Below are positions 1-7,752 of a DNA stretch of 34,988 nucleotides, one piece after another. Below the pieces are notes generated by a model, which worked only from the letters and a program-made list of their open reading frames with translations, was not told where the DNA came from and made no database searches. The stretch comes from an uncultured Collinsella sp. (GTDB lineage: Bacteria; Actinomycetota; Coriobacteriia; Coriobacteriales; Coriobacteriaceae), in assembly GCA_958429225.1 (NCBI GenBank), contig CAUAJB010000013.1, forward strand, positions 1 to 34,988, read 5' to 3'. Position 1 is the first letter of the stretch; the number at the start of each line of letters is the position of its first letter. The translations under genes and the position numbers were made by a program.

Positions 1-131
1 CCAGACCGGAGGGGCGCCGTGGGCGGGAATCTGGGCGTACACATTTCCTACACATCCTGTGATCCGACTAACGTTTGCCAGCCGTTAACTACCGCTCGCC
101 GAGCATCTCTTTATATAAGGCAGTCTCATGG
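1..131. other. Intergenic left edge, no gene recognised
   Basis: This stretch follows the stop of the minus-strand phosphohexomutase. I see no open frame with a ribosome binding site, no convincing terminator hairpin and no RNA gene. A TATATAA run near 112-118 could be part of a promoter, but no matching -35 box is evident. Confidence 0.4.
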
Positions 132-1532
132 TTAAAGCGGATACGTCCCCCTAGCTAAAGCACAGCCAGCATCGAGCAACTCATCACGTTCTTCCACCGA
201 GAACCCCTCGGCGTAGACGCGCACCACTGGTTCGGTCCCGCTAGGACGGACCAGCAGCCACGTGTCATCCTCGAATGCCAAACGCAAGCCATCCATATGA
301 CTAACGTTTTGCGGCACCTTGCCACAAATCGACTTGGGGTTTACGCCCGGCAGCAGGGTTCGTAACGTTTCGGCATCTTCGGCCTCAAGGCGCAAATCCC
401 GTCGACCGTAACTCGTCTTACCAAAACTATCCTCGAGTTGGTCGACCAGAACGCCCAAAGGCGCGTCCGTCTTTGCCATAAGCTCACACAGAATCAGACA
501 GGCGAGGATTCCATCGCGCTCGGGCATATGCGCGGCGATGCCGATACCACCGGCTTCTTCACCGCCTATGAGGACGCCGCCCTTCTTCATCTCTGCCGCT
601 ATATATTTGAAACCGACTGGTTTGACGGTCACGCGGCAGCCAAGCGCCTCGGCAATGCGACGCACGAGCGTCGAACACGAAAGATTGACGACGACGCGCC
701 CCTCCAAATTACGAAATTGAACCAAGTCGCCCAAAACGAGCGCCATGATCTGATGCGGATGTATATATCTGCCGCGCTCGTCAACCGCGCCGATACGGTC
801 GGCGTCGCCGTCGGTCACCAGGCCGGCGCAAGCTCCGTCCTCGATAACCGCGCGCTCGCAAGTGTCCACCCAAGGCTCAACGGGGTCGGGGCAGATATCT
901 TCTTGGTCAGACGCCTGCCCGGCGTGAATCTCGTGCACCTCAACGCCAAGCTCGCGCAGCAAGTCGGCTAGATAACCCTGGGCTGCGCCGCCCATGGGAT
1001 CGACAACCACGCGCAGGTGCGCGTCGCGGATGGCTTCGGCATCGACAAACGATGCCACCGCCTGCATATAGTCAGGAATGATATCCGCGGTGCGATATTG
1101 CCCCTCGATCCCCATTGGCTCGGGAGCCATGGTCTCTTCGAGCTCTTCGATGACATCCTGGTTGGCGGTCGAGCCGTCACCCATGCGAATCTTGAGGCAC
1201 AGATAACCCTGCGGATGATGGGACCCCGTCACCATGAGCGCGCCGCACGCCCCACCGTCATAAGCCGCCGCCCACGTAAGGGCAGGGGTCGGAACAGGTC
1301 GCGAAGCGAGCACGGCGTCCAGCCCGTGCGCTGCTAGCACGCCCGCCGCAAGCTCAGCGAACTCGCTCGCCAGGGGCCGGGTGTCGAACCCTATATATAC
1401 CGTTTTGCCCGGATTGGTCTTTTGCCACAACTCGCCGACGGCATCGGCGATACGGGCAACGTTATCGGCAGTGAAGTCCTCATCGACGCGAGCGCGCCAA
1501 CCGTCAGTTCCAAAATGAATTATCGCGCACAC
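132..1532 (-). CDS. Phosphoglucomutase/phosphomannomutase family protein
   Basis: An alpha-D-phosphohexomutase of 466 residues that should interconvert hexose 1- and 6-phosphates in the cytoplasm, feeding sugars into wall and polysaccharide precursors. The four family landmarks are visible in order: the phosphoserine loop TGSHHP (about residue 102, Ser104), the metal loop DGDADR (about 252), the sugar loop GGEEAGG, and the C-terminal phosphate-binding RPSGTEP. The phosphoserine loop is a variant of the usual T-x-S-H-N-P. The frame stays open upstream to 1592, but I place the start at the GTG at 1532, because GAGGTG lies about 7-9 nt before it and the protein then begins just ahead of the conserved FGTDGWR. 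Substrate preference (glucose or mannose) cannot be told from sequence. Confidence 0.85.
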   Translation of the reverse strand: MCAIIHFGTDGWRARVDEDFTADNVARIADAVGELWQKTNPGKTVYIGFDTRPLASEFAELAAGVLAAHGLDAVLASRPVPTPALTWAAAYDGGACGALMVTGSHHPQGYLCLKIRMGDGSTANQDVIEELEETMAPEPMGIEGQYRTADIIPDYMQAVASFVDAEAIRDAHLRVVVDPMGGAAQGYLADLLRELGVEVHEIHAGQASDQEDICPDPVEPWVDTCERAVIEDGACAGLVTDGDADRIGAVDERGRYIHPHQIMALVLGDLVQFRNLEGRVVVNLSCSTLVRRIAEALGCRVTVKPVGFKYIAAEMKKGGVLIGGEEAGGIGIAAHMPERDGILACLILCELMAKTDAPLGVLVDQLEDSFGKTSYGRRDLRLEAEDAETLRTLLPGVNPKSICGKVPQNVSHMDGLRLAFEDDTWLLVRPSGTEPVVRVYAEGFSVEERDELLDAGCALARGTYPL

Positions 1533-1655
1533 GCGCAGACACCTCACAGTGTTTGGATCATGGTACGCGTGAGGTATACCCGCAACACGCACTCAGCAAC
1601 CTGCCGGCACCAGCATTCACCATTTGGGCAAATGCTGCCGAGGACATGCAAGCAA

Positions 1656-1685
1656 TAAAAAAACCGCCCCGTATGGAGCGGTTTT
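1656..1685 (-). terminator. Intrinsic terminator of the dtxR/methyltransferase unit
   Basis: Read on the minus strand, AAAACCGCTCC and GGGGCGGTTTT form an 11-bp stem around the loop ATAC, followed by a run of seven T. It begins right after the stop of the homocysteine methyltransferase gene. The only imperfect pair is a wobble in the minus-strand RNA, which supports that orientation. Confidence 0.85.
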
Positions 1686-1690
1686 GCCCT

Positions 1691-2584
1691 TTATATATCG
1701 AGCGCCTCGGCCATCGCTGCCGTAGTGATTGCCGTGGTTCCACAGCAACTGCCCACCATTGCGGCGCCGGCATGTCTCCATTCGATGCATGCGCGCGCGA
1801 AAGCTTCGGGATTCTCGTGCCATACGGGGCCATCCTGAGTCTGGACCGGATCGCCTACGTTGGGACGCACCGTAACGGGAGTAGTCGCCGATGCAACCAT
1901 CCTGGGCACCGCCGCATTCGCGGCCGCAAGCGAACAGCAATTAACACCAACCGAGTTTGCGCCGTGTTTTTCGGCGTACAAAACGGCTGCCTCGATGTTG
2001 AGGCCATCGCCCAGCAGGTCGCCTTTATCGTCAACGACAAAACTCACTAGAACAGGCATGCCGTCGGCGGCATCTCGGGCGCCGGCAAGCATGGGCTGCA
2101 GATTACGGATAGACGTCACCGTCTCGATCAGCAGACCGTCAACACCAGCATTGAGCAAGGCGTGCGCCTGTTCGCGCGCAATGCCGCGGATTTCACGATA
2201 CTCGACAGAGTCCTCGGCAAACCACTCAATACCGATCGGGCCCATCGAGCCCAGCAGTAGCTGAGGGTGCGCCTGGCGGGCATCGTCGACGGCCCCGCGA
2301 TTGACCTCCGCCACGGACGGCGCAATCTGGTCGTGCTTGAGGGCATAGCTCGATGCCTGAAAGGTATTGGTAATGAGCACCTGCGCGCCGGCGGCGACAT
2401 ACAAGCGATGGATACGAGAAACGGTCTGCGGCTCTGCCAGATTCCAAAACGCCGGTGGAATGTCGGCGGCATCGTACTCACTCAACAAAACACTGCCCAT
2501 GGGGCCCTGCGCCAACAAGGTCTCGCTCGACAAGCGGCGCGTAAGTTCCTCGGCACCAAAGCGGTTGTAATAACTCGTATCCAT
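1691..2584 (-). CDS. Homocysteine S-methyltransferase family protein
   Basis: A 297-residue (beta-alpha)8 enzyme of the Pfam homocysteine S-methyltransferase family, which transfers a methyl group (for example from S-methylmethionine or betaine) to homocysteine to make methionine. The zinc-binding cysteines are present: Cys in the GVNC segment at about two thirds of the chain and the Cys pair in the C-terminal GSCCGT. The N-terminal GPMGSVL corresponds to the usual GxMGT strand-1 motif. Length matches MmuM/YbgG-type enzymes, which lack the cobalamin domains of MetH. The gene starts 10 nt after the DtxR-like gene and is probably co-transcribed with it, linking methionine metabolism to metal status. 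The methyl donor cannot be told from sequence. Confidence 0.85.
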   Translation of the reverse strand: MDTSYYNRFGAEELTRRLSSETLLAQGPMGSVLLSEYDAADIPPAFWNLAEPQTVSRIHRLYVAAGAQVLITNTFQASSYALKHDQIAPSVAEVNRGAVDDARQAHPQLLLGSMGPIGIEWFAEDSVEYREIRGIAREQAHALLNAGVDGLLIETVTSIRNLQPMLAGARDAADGMPVLVSFVVDDKGDLLGDGLNIEAAVLYAEKHGANSVGVNCCSLAAANAAVPRMVASATTPVTVRPNVGDPVQTQDGPVWHENPEAFARACIEWRHAGAAMVGSCCGTTAITTAAMAEALDI

Positions 2585-2594
2585 ATATATCCCG

Positions 2595-3017
2595 CTATTC
2601 CTCGACGCTGATTCCCTGCTTTTCGAGATAGGCGAGCCAGCGGCTCATCGTGTCCTCGGATAGCGCATGCTCCATCATGCAGGCCTCGGAATCGGCTCGC
2701 TCAAATTCGACACCGAGCTCCTGAACCAAAAACGTGCGGATGAGGCGATGACGGTACCAGATAGCCGTGCCAACCTCGCGGCCGCGATCGGTCAGGATCA
2801 CCTTGCCGTAGTGCGATTGCTCGACAAGCTCGGATGCCTTGAGAGCCGAAACCGCTTTATTGACCGATGCCTTGGAGACGCCAAGGCGCTGCGCGATGTC
2901 GACCGATCGAACGCCGTTGGTTTCCCCCTCTTCGCTTTCAATGCGAACCATGCACTCCAAGTAGTCTTCGTTCGCCACCGTCAGATGTAGTTCGCGCGAG
3001 CTATTTGTCGTATCCAT
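2595..3017 (-). CDS. DtxR/MntR-family metal-dependent transcriptional repressor
   Basis: A 140-residue iron- or manganese-sensing repressor. Residues about 10-65 form the winged helix-turn-helix (IAQRLGVSKASVNKAVSAL is the recognition region). The C-terminal half carries the metal site motif EACMMEHALSED, equivalent to the Cys/Glu/His ligands of DtxR. The protein stops after the dimerisation domain and has no SH3-like third domain, as in MntR. The frame extends seven codons upstream, but those codons contain the ribosome binding site (GGACGGAAG before ATG at 3017), so 3017 is the better start. It is first in a two-gene unit, and a dyad at 3071-3090 in the divergent promoter region is a likely autoregulatory operator. 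Confidence 0.85.
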   Translation of the reverse strand: MDTTNSSRELHLTVANEDYLECMVRIESEEGETNGVRSVDIAQRLGVSKASVNKAVSALKASELVEQSHYGKVILTDRGREVGTAIWYRHRLIRTFLVQELGVEFERADSEACMMEHALSEDTMSRWLAYLEKQGISVEE

Positions 3018-3048
3018 GATCTTCCGTCCCTTCTGCATTCAATGGCTG

Positions 3049-3099
3049 ATTCTACCCCATCCAAGCGTCGCGGTATGCCGTGGCATACCGTGCTAGAGT
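3049..3099. promoter_or_regulatory. Divergent promoter region with 20-bp dyad operator (dtxR/pepT)
   Basis: CGGTATGCCGTGGCATACCG at 3071-3090 has perfect 9-bp arms around a 2-bp centre. A minus-strand -10-like TAGAAT lies at 3049-3054 (32 nt before the dtxR start) and a plus-strand TAGAGT at 3094-3099 (39 nt before the pepT start), so the dyad would cover the -35 area of both genes. The dyad is seen directly; the promoter boxes and the regulator binding there are inference. Confidence 0.5.
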
Positions 3100-3137
3100 T
3101 CTTGTTGCACACGACGACCAAGATTGGAGCGGTCTTT

Positions 3138-4385
3138 ATGGAAAACACCACCACGAACCCCGATGTCCTCGAGCGCTTTTTGCGCTACGTCCAGATCAAC
3201 ACGCAGTCCGAGGATGCAAACTGCGACCAGGTACCCTCGAGCGCCGTTCAGTTTGACCTTGCCAACGTGCTGGCTGAAGAGCTGCGCGAGCTTGGTGCGG
3301 AAGATGCCCACGTGACCGAGCACGCCTATGTCTGCGCGCATATCCCCGCAAGTGCGGGCGCTGAGGACAAGCCCGCCCTGGGCCTGATCGCCCATCTCGA
3401 CACCACCGAAGTTGCACCGGGTGCCGGCGTGAAACCGCACATCGTACACTACGAAGGCGGCGACCTGGTCTGCGGCACGGTTGACGGTAAGCCCGTTGCC
3501 ATGAGTACCGCCAAGCTTCCCGCCCTGAACGACCTCGCGGGTGAGGACCTAGTCTGCAGCGATGGCACCACGCTGCTGGGCGCGGACGACAAGGCAGGCG
3601 TCGCCGAGATCATGTCACTTGTCGCGCGTATCGCTCAGGACCCCTCTCTGCCCCATCCCGCACTCGGCATTTGCTTCTGCCCTGACGAGGAGATCGGCCA
3701 CGGAGCCGAGCTGTTGGATATCGATACCTTTGGCTGCAAGTACGCCTACACGGTCGACGGCGGCCCCATCGGCGAACTGGAGTGGGAGTGCTTTAACGCC
3801 GCCGAGGCGACCGTCCGCTTTGAGGGCCAGTCCATCCACCCGGGCGACGCTAAGGGCCGTATGGTCAACGCAGGCAATCTGTTCTGCGACTTCAACGCGT
3901 TGCTCCCCTACGTGCAGCGCCCGGAGTATACGGAAGGCTACGAGGGCTTTTATCACCTTGAGGGTGTATCTGCGACCGTCGATCACGCCACAGCGCGCTA
4001 TATCGTCCGCGACCATGACGCCGCCAAGTTCCAGCAGAAACTCGACCTTATTGATGCCGCCGCCTCGATGCTCAACCAGCGTCTGGGTGAGGAGCGCGTG
4101 ACGGTCGAGATTAAGCAGCAGTATCGAAATATGGCCGAGATCGTTCGTGACTATCCCGAGCTTATTGATGTTGCCAAGGAAGCCTACCTTGCCTGCGGCG
4201 TTGAGCCCCAAGTGCTGCCGATTCGTGGCGGCACCGACGGCGCCCAGCTGTCGTTCCGCGGTCTGCCCTGCCCCAACCTTTCCACCGGCGGCTATTGCTA
4301 CCACGGCGTCAACGAGTTCGTCCCGGTCAGCTCGCTCGTCAAGATGACCGACGTCCTGCAGGAGCTCGTCGCCCATTTCGCATAA
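3138..4385 (+). CDS. pepT: Peptidase T (tripeptide aminopeptidase)
   Basis: A 415-residue cytoplasmic zinc aminopeptidase of family M20B that removes the N-terminal residue of tripeptides. Metal-site motifs are visible in order: HLDTTEVAPG (His-x-Asp), LLGADDKAG (bridging Asp), CPDEEIGHG (catalytic and ligand Glu pair), VDGGPIGELE, and the C-terminal CYHGVNEF ligand His. The RGGTDG motif typical of PepT is also present. The start is the ATG at 3138 with GGAGC about 8 nt upstream; the in-frame extension back to 3042 runs through the divergent promoter and is rejected. It is a single-gene unit ended by a strong terminator at 4412-4450. Confidence 0.95.
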   Translation: MENTTTNPDVLERFLRYVQINTQSEDANCDQVPSSAVQFDLANVLAEELRELGAEDAHVTEHAYVCAHIPASAGAEDKPALGLIAHLDTTEVAPGAGVKPHIVHYEGGDLVCGTVDGKPVAMSTAKLPALNDLAGEDLVCSDGTTLLGADDKAGVAEIMSLVARIAQDPSLPHPALGICFCPDEEIGHGAELLDIDTFGCKYAYTVDGGPIGELEWECFNAAEATVRFEGQSIHPGDAKGRMVNAGNLFCDFNALLPYVQRPEYTEGYEGFYHLEGVSATVDHATARYIVRDHDAAKFQQKLDLIDAAASMLNQRLGEERVTVEIKQQYRNMAEIVRDYPELIDVAKEAYLACGVEPQVLPIRGGTDGAQLSFRGLPCPNLSTGGYCYHGVNEFVPVSSLVKMTDVLQELVAHFA

Positions 4386-4411
4386 GACTGGCCGCATAAG
4401 CCCAAAAGACG

Positions 4412-4450
4412 AATCGCCCCGTCCTCAACCGAGAACGGGGCGATTTTTTT
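4412..4450 (+). terminator. Intrinsic terminator of pepT
   Basis: AATCGCCCCGT (4412-4422) pairs perfectly with ACGGGGCGATT (4435-4445), followed by a T run to 4450. Confidence 0.92.
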
Positions 4451-4490
4451 GCTGCAACGAGAACAGGTTGACGCACGCCAGCCTCTTAAC

Positions 4491-4540
4491 GCAAGGAGTG
4501 TCCCAAACTGCCGGCACATAAGGAACGTCCCCAAGTGCCA
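4491..4540 (+). repeat. Dispersed repeat, copy 1 (GCAAGGAGTGTCCC family)
   Basis: The block GCAAGGAGTGTCCC, then CTGCCGGCACATAAGGAACG and TCCCCAAGTGCC, recurs almost unchanged at 34837-34884. It lies in a 350-bp gene-free gap (4386-4736) that otherwise holds the pepT terminator and the two-hairpin element. No protein is encoded here. Confidence 0.7.
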
Positions 4541-4590
4541 AGTGGACTACCCAACTGCAAGTGACGACATCGCTGGTTGAATCAACGTCA

Positions 4591-4736
4591 GCGAGCGACG
4601 TCCAGAGCGAACAAGTTGGCATGAAAAAGGCAGGGCATTGACCTTCTGGTCATGCCCTGCCTTTTGAATGACAAATTGTCGCTCTGGGCGGCGCGCAGCG
4701 TCGAGCCGTTACGCGGGCTGGTAAGCCCGCGTAACT
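4591..4736 (-). repeat. Two-hairpin 3' element, copy 1 (after LCP gene)
   Basis: Read on the minus strand, a first hairpin (4708-4735, arms GTTACGCGGGCT and AGCCCGCGTAAC) begins 2 nt after the LCP stop. A linker with GACGCTGCGCG follows, then a long imperfect hairpin (4602-4687) with outer arms CCAGAGCGA/TCGCTCTGG, a middle stem GGCAGGGCAT/ATGCCCTGCC and the apical hairpin GACC-AGAA-GGTC. The middle stem is followed by five T, so it can act as a terminator. Copies 2 and 3 at 20249-20391 and 26203-26348 keep the layout with compensatory stem changes. Confidence 0.75.
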
Positions 4737-5972
4737 CTAATAGTTGGCTTCGTAGCCGTTGCCGTCGCCGGTGGGCTCTTCGTAGTAGTCCGAATCGCTC
4801 GAATCGCCTGAGTCATCGGAATCGTCAGAGCTGACCGATGAGGTTGCGGTACCGTTTGCGTAGTCGTCAGACGTGTTGTTGTTCAGGTCGCCGATCGTAG
4901 AGCTGGAACCGTCGGAAAGACCCATGGTGTTGGGACCCTTGGGATCCTTGCCGGCATCGACGCGCTCCATCATTTCCTTGAGCTCGTCCTCGTAGACAAA
5001 GACGTAGCTCACACCGTCGATCATGGTGCTGTCGTCGGCGTACGAGGGCAGGTTGGCCGAGTAGATACCGTCGACATCCATACCGCGCATGGCGTTGACC
5101 GTAGCCACGATATCCTGAACGCTCATATCGGTTACAAGCATATCGGACAGCGAATTAACCAGGCCAAAGATCTTCGTGGCATCGAAGTTATTGAGAATCT
5201 GGTTGGCAAGGGCGCCAAGCACCTGACGCTGGTGGCGCATGCGCGTGTAATCGCCGTCGGCATAGGTGTAGCGGCAGCGGGCATAGGTAAGGGCGGTGGC
5301 ACCGTCCATATGCTGCTGGCCAGCGGTAATCTTGATATCCAGGTGCTCGGGGTCGTCAACATCATCGGTTGCGTTAATGTCGATACCGCCAACCGAATCA
5401 ATCAGCGCCTGCATACCATCGAAGCTGACCTCGGCATAGTGGGAAATCTGAACACCGCACAGCTCGTTGACCGCCTCGACCATGGCCTCGGCACCGCCAA
5501 CGGTATGGCAGGCGTTGATCTTCATGGTCTCGCCCTTGTACTCGACCTTGGTGTCGCGCGGAACGGAAATGAGCGTCGCCTGCTTTTGCGTGGGGTCGAT
5601 GCGTGCCAAGATAATCGAGTCGGCACGATACGTATCCTCGCCCGGACGGCCGTCGGTGCCAAGAAGCAGCACGTAGAACGGATCCTTTGCCTCATCAGTG
5701 TCAACCAGAACCCGACGCAGATTGTCGGTAATGACATTAGAATCGCCGAGCTTGCCCATAATGGTGGCAAACCACAGGCCGGCAGCGGTAGTGGCACTCA
5801 GTAGCACGCCAAGCACGACAATGAGCGCGACGTGACGAATCGTGTGGCTACGACGACGTTGGCGAGCGCGCTCGGAATAGCGAGCCACGTTATCGCGACT
5901 GTAGATCTTGGCCTGCGCACCAGTTGAGGGTCTTCGGGTGCTAGTATCCGCGAGGGGCTTTTTATTAAACAT
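4737..5972 (-). CDS. LytR-CpsA-Psr (LCP) family cell-wall polymer ligase
   Basis: A 411-residue membrane-anchored enzyme that by family role attaches lipid-linked glycopolymers to peptidoglycan. Residues 1-47 are cytoplasmic and basic, 48-71 form one membrane anchor, and the LCP domain spans about 100-260. Its conserved elements are LLLGTDGRPGED, YRADSIILARID, ISVPRDTKV, INACHTVGG, the DSVGGIDI segment, and ALTYARCRYTYADGDYTRMRHQRQVL with its conserved Arg residues. The last 50 residues are an Asp/Ser/Gly-rich, probably disordered acidic tail outside the membrane. The start is ATG at 5972 (AGG 6 nt upstream, inside the end of murA); a TTG two codons earlier is possible. It follows murA by about 12 nt and is probably co-transcribed with it. 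Confidence 0.9.
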   Translation of the reverse strand: MFNKKPLADTSTRRPSTGAQAKIYSRDNVARYSERARQRRRSHTIRHVALIVVLGVLLSATTAAGLWFATIMGKLGDSNVITDNLRRVLVDTDEAKDPFYVLLLGTDGRPGEDTYRADSIILARIDPTQKQATLISVPRDTKVEYKGETMKINACHTVGGAEAMVEAVNELCGVQISHYAEVSFDGMQALIDSVGGIDINATDDVDDPEHLDIKITAGQQHMDGATALTYARCRYTYADGDYTRMRHQRQVLGALANQILNNFDATKIFGLVNSLSDMLVTDMSVQDIVATVNAMRGMDVDGIYSANLPSYADDSTMIDGVSYVFVYEDELKEMMERVDAGKDPKGPNTMGLSDGSSSTIGDLNNNTSDDYANGTATSSVSSDDSDDSGDSSDSDYYEEPTGDGNGYEANY

Positions 5973-5984
5973 AGGCAACCTGTA

Positions 5985-7268
5985 TTAGTAGATGACGGGA
6001 TCGGGGACGGTAGCATGCTCGACATGCGCGCCGAGCGCCTGCAGCTTTTCGACAAACTGCTCGTAGCCGCGCTTGATGTGATGGATGGCCGAAACCTCGG
6101 TCGTCCCGTCGGCGATCAAGCCCGCTACGACGAGGGCCGCTCCGCCACGCAGATCGGGCGAGGTAACCTGTGCACCCGAGAAGCCCTTGACGCCATGAAT
6201 CATGGCATGATGGCTCTCGATACGAATGTCGGCGCCCATGCGCACCAGCTCAGAGGCAAACATAAAGCGATTCTCGAAGATGTTCTCGGTAATAACGGAA
6301 CTGCCGTCGGCAAGGGCGGAGAGCACCATAATCTGCGCCTGCATGTCCGTCGGGAAGCCGGGGAACGGAAGCGTCTGGATGTCGACCGGCTTGATACGCT
6401 CGGCACGGTTTACATGGACGCCATCCTCGACGCGCTCGCAGTCGATACCCATGAGCTCCATCTTCTTGAGCACCATGCCCAAGTGAATGGGGCAAAAGCC
6501 CGTGACATCGACACCGCGATCGTCGGCCATCAACGCACCGGCAACGATAAAGGTACCGGCCTCGATGCGGTCGCCTACTACGCGATGGGTAACAGGATGG
6601 AGCTCTTCCACGCCTTCGATAGTCACGACGGGCGTGCCGGCGCCAACAATCTTGGCGCCCATCTCGTTGAGCATGTTGGCGAGATCGACGATCTCGGGCT
6701 CGCGGGCGGCATTGTCGATAACCGTGGTACCCTGCGCGCGCACGGATGCCATAATGAGGTTCTCGGTCGCACCGACACTGGCAAACTCGAGCGTGACGGT
6801 GGTACCGCGCAGGCCTTGGGGCGCATTAGCGTTGATGTAACCGTGGGCGGTATCGAACTCAACGCCCAGGGCCTCGAGACCCAGAATGTGCATATCGATC
6901 TTGCGAGCACCCAGGTTGCAGCCGCCCGGCATGGCAATCTTGGCGCGATGGAAGCGGCCCAGCAGGGGTCCCATGACAGCGGTGGAAGCACGCATCTTAG
7001 CGACGAGCTCGTAGGGGGCCTCCCAAGAATCGACCTGAGAGGTATCGATCTCGAGCGTGTGCTCGTCGAGAACATCGATCGTAGCGCCCATGCCCTTGAG
7101 CACCTTGCCCATCACGTGAACATCGGAAATATCGGGCACGTTCTGCAGCGTCGTCTTGCCCGGCGCCAGAAGCGTTGCCGCCATGAGTTTGAGCGCGGAG
7201 TTCTTGGCACCCGAGACGGGCACGGAGCCTCCGATGGCGTGGCCACCCTCAACGCGGATAATATCCAA
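5985..7268 (-). CDS. murA: UDP-N-acetylglucosamine 1-carboxyvinyltransferase MurA
   Basis: A 427-residue cytosolic enzyme for the first committed step of peptidoglycan synthesis, transferring enolpyruvate from PEP to UDP-GlcNAc. The N-terminal GAKNSALKLMAA motif carries the conserved Lys-Asn pair. The flexible active-site loop PGGCNLGARKIDMH retains the reactive Cys at about residue 117, so fosfomycin sensitivity is expected at this residue. The full inside-out barrel is present with normal length. Translation starts at a TTG (7266-7268) with GAAAGGG about 8 nt upstream; no ATG fits. The gene begins right after the atp operon terminator and leads into the LCP gene, giving a small wall-synthesis unit. 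Confidence 0.95.
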   Translation of the reverse strand: MDIIRVEGGHAIGGSVPVSGAKNSALKLMAATLLAPGKTTLQNVPDISDVHVMGKVLKGMGATIDVLDEHTLEIDTSQVDSWEAPYELVAKMRASTAVMGPLLGRFHRAKIAMPGGCNLGARKIDMHILGLEALGVEFDTAHGYINANAPQGLRGTTVTLEFASVGATENLIMASVRAQGTTVIDNAAREPEIVDLANMLNEMGAKIVGAGTPVVTIEGVEELHPVTHRVVGDRIEAGTFIVAGALMADDRGVDVTGFCPIHLGMVLKKMELMGIDCERVEDGVHVNRAERIKPVDIQTLPFPGFPTDMQAQIMVLSALADGSSVITENIFENRFMFASELVRMGADIRIESHHAMIHGVKGFSGAQVTSPDLRGGAALVVAGLIADGTTEVSAIHHIKRGYEQFVEKLQALGAHVEHATVPDPVIY

Positions 7269-7281
7269 GGTCTACCCTTTC

Positions 7282-7320
7282 AAAAAGCATGCCCGGGGTG
7301 GCTGGGCCATCCCGGGCATG
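7282..7320 (-). terminator. Intrinsic terminator of the atp operon
   Basis: CATGCCCGGG (7288-7297) and CCCGGGCATG (7311-7320) form a perfect 10-bp stem. On the minus strand the stem is followed by C and five T. It lies between the atpC stop and the murA start. Confidence 0.88.
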
Positions 7321-7356
7321 ATGTGTTCGCAAATGGTCGAACGCTAAATCGTTTGA

Positions 7357-7749
7357 CTATTGGGCAAGCTTGAGCTTACACCATGCGATTTCATTATAGA
7401 GGTAGGCGCGGCGTGCATCATCCTCCGACAAATTACCCAGCTTCTCTTCAAAACCTTGAATATCAGCTTTAAGCTTGTCGGCATCGACGGTCGCCAAATC
7501 GCAAGCGCGCTCGGCGAGAACGGTCACGACATCGTCCGCAACCTGGGCATAGCCGCCGGCCACGGCAAACGTGTGGTCGACAGTGCCCATGGCCTTATCG
7601 GAAACGCGAACGTAACCGCGGTCGATCGTGCAGATCTCGCTGGAGTGAGCAGGCAGAACGCCAAACTCGCCATCCGTGGACGGAATCGACACAAACGCAG
7701 CGTCGCCCTCATAGGCGCAGCTCACGGGGCACACGATGCGGATACGCAT
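7357..7749 (-). CDS. atpC: F1Fo ATP synthase epsilon subunit
   Basis: A 130-residue central-stalk subunit that contacts gamma and the c-ring and can inhibit ATP hydrolysis. Residues 1-85 form the beta sandwich, with the family pattern FVSIPSTDGEFGVLPAHS and FAVAGGYAQVADDVVTVLAE. Residues 90-130 form the two-helix C-terminal domain. It starts 3 nt after the atpD stop and is the last gene of the atp operon. Confidence 0.95.
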   Translation of the reverse strand: MRIRIVCPVSCAYEGDAAFVSIPSTDGEFGVLPAHSSEICTIDRGYVRVSDKAMGTVDHTFAVAGGYAQVADDVVTVLAERACDLATVDADKLKADIQGFEEKLGNLSEDDARRAYLYNEIAWCKLKLAQ

Positions 7750-7752
7750 AAC

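Noticed and set aside
3042..3137. N-terminal extension of peptidase T
   Set aside because: It would run through the divergent promoter and dyad, and a good ribosome binding site precedes the ATG at 3138.
4634..4660. Ribosome-binding-like AGAAGG followed by ATG inside the apical hairpin of the two-hairpin element (minus strand)
   Set aside because: Copy 2 lacks the ATG and the downstream codons do not form a conserved frame; the motif is explained by the conserved loop.
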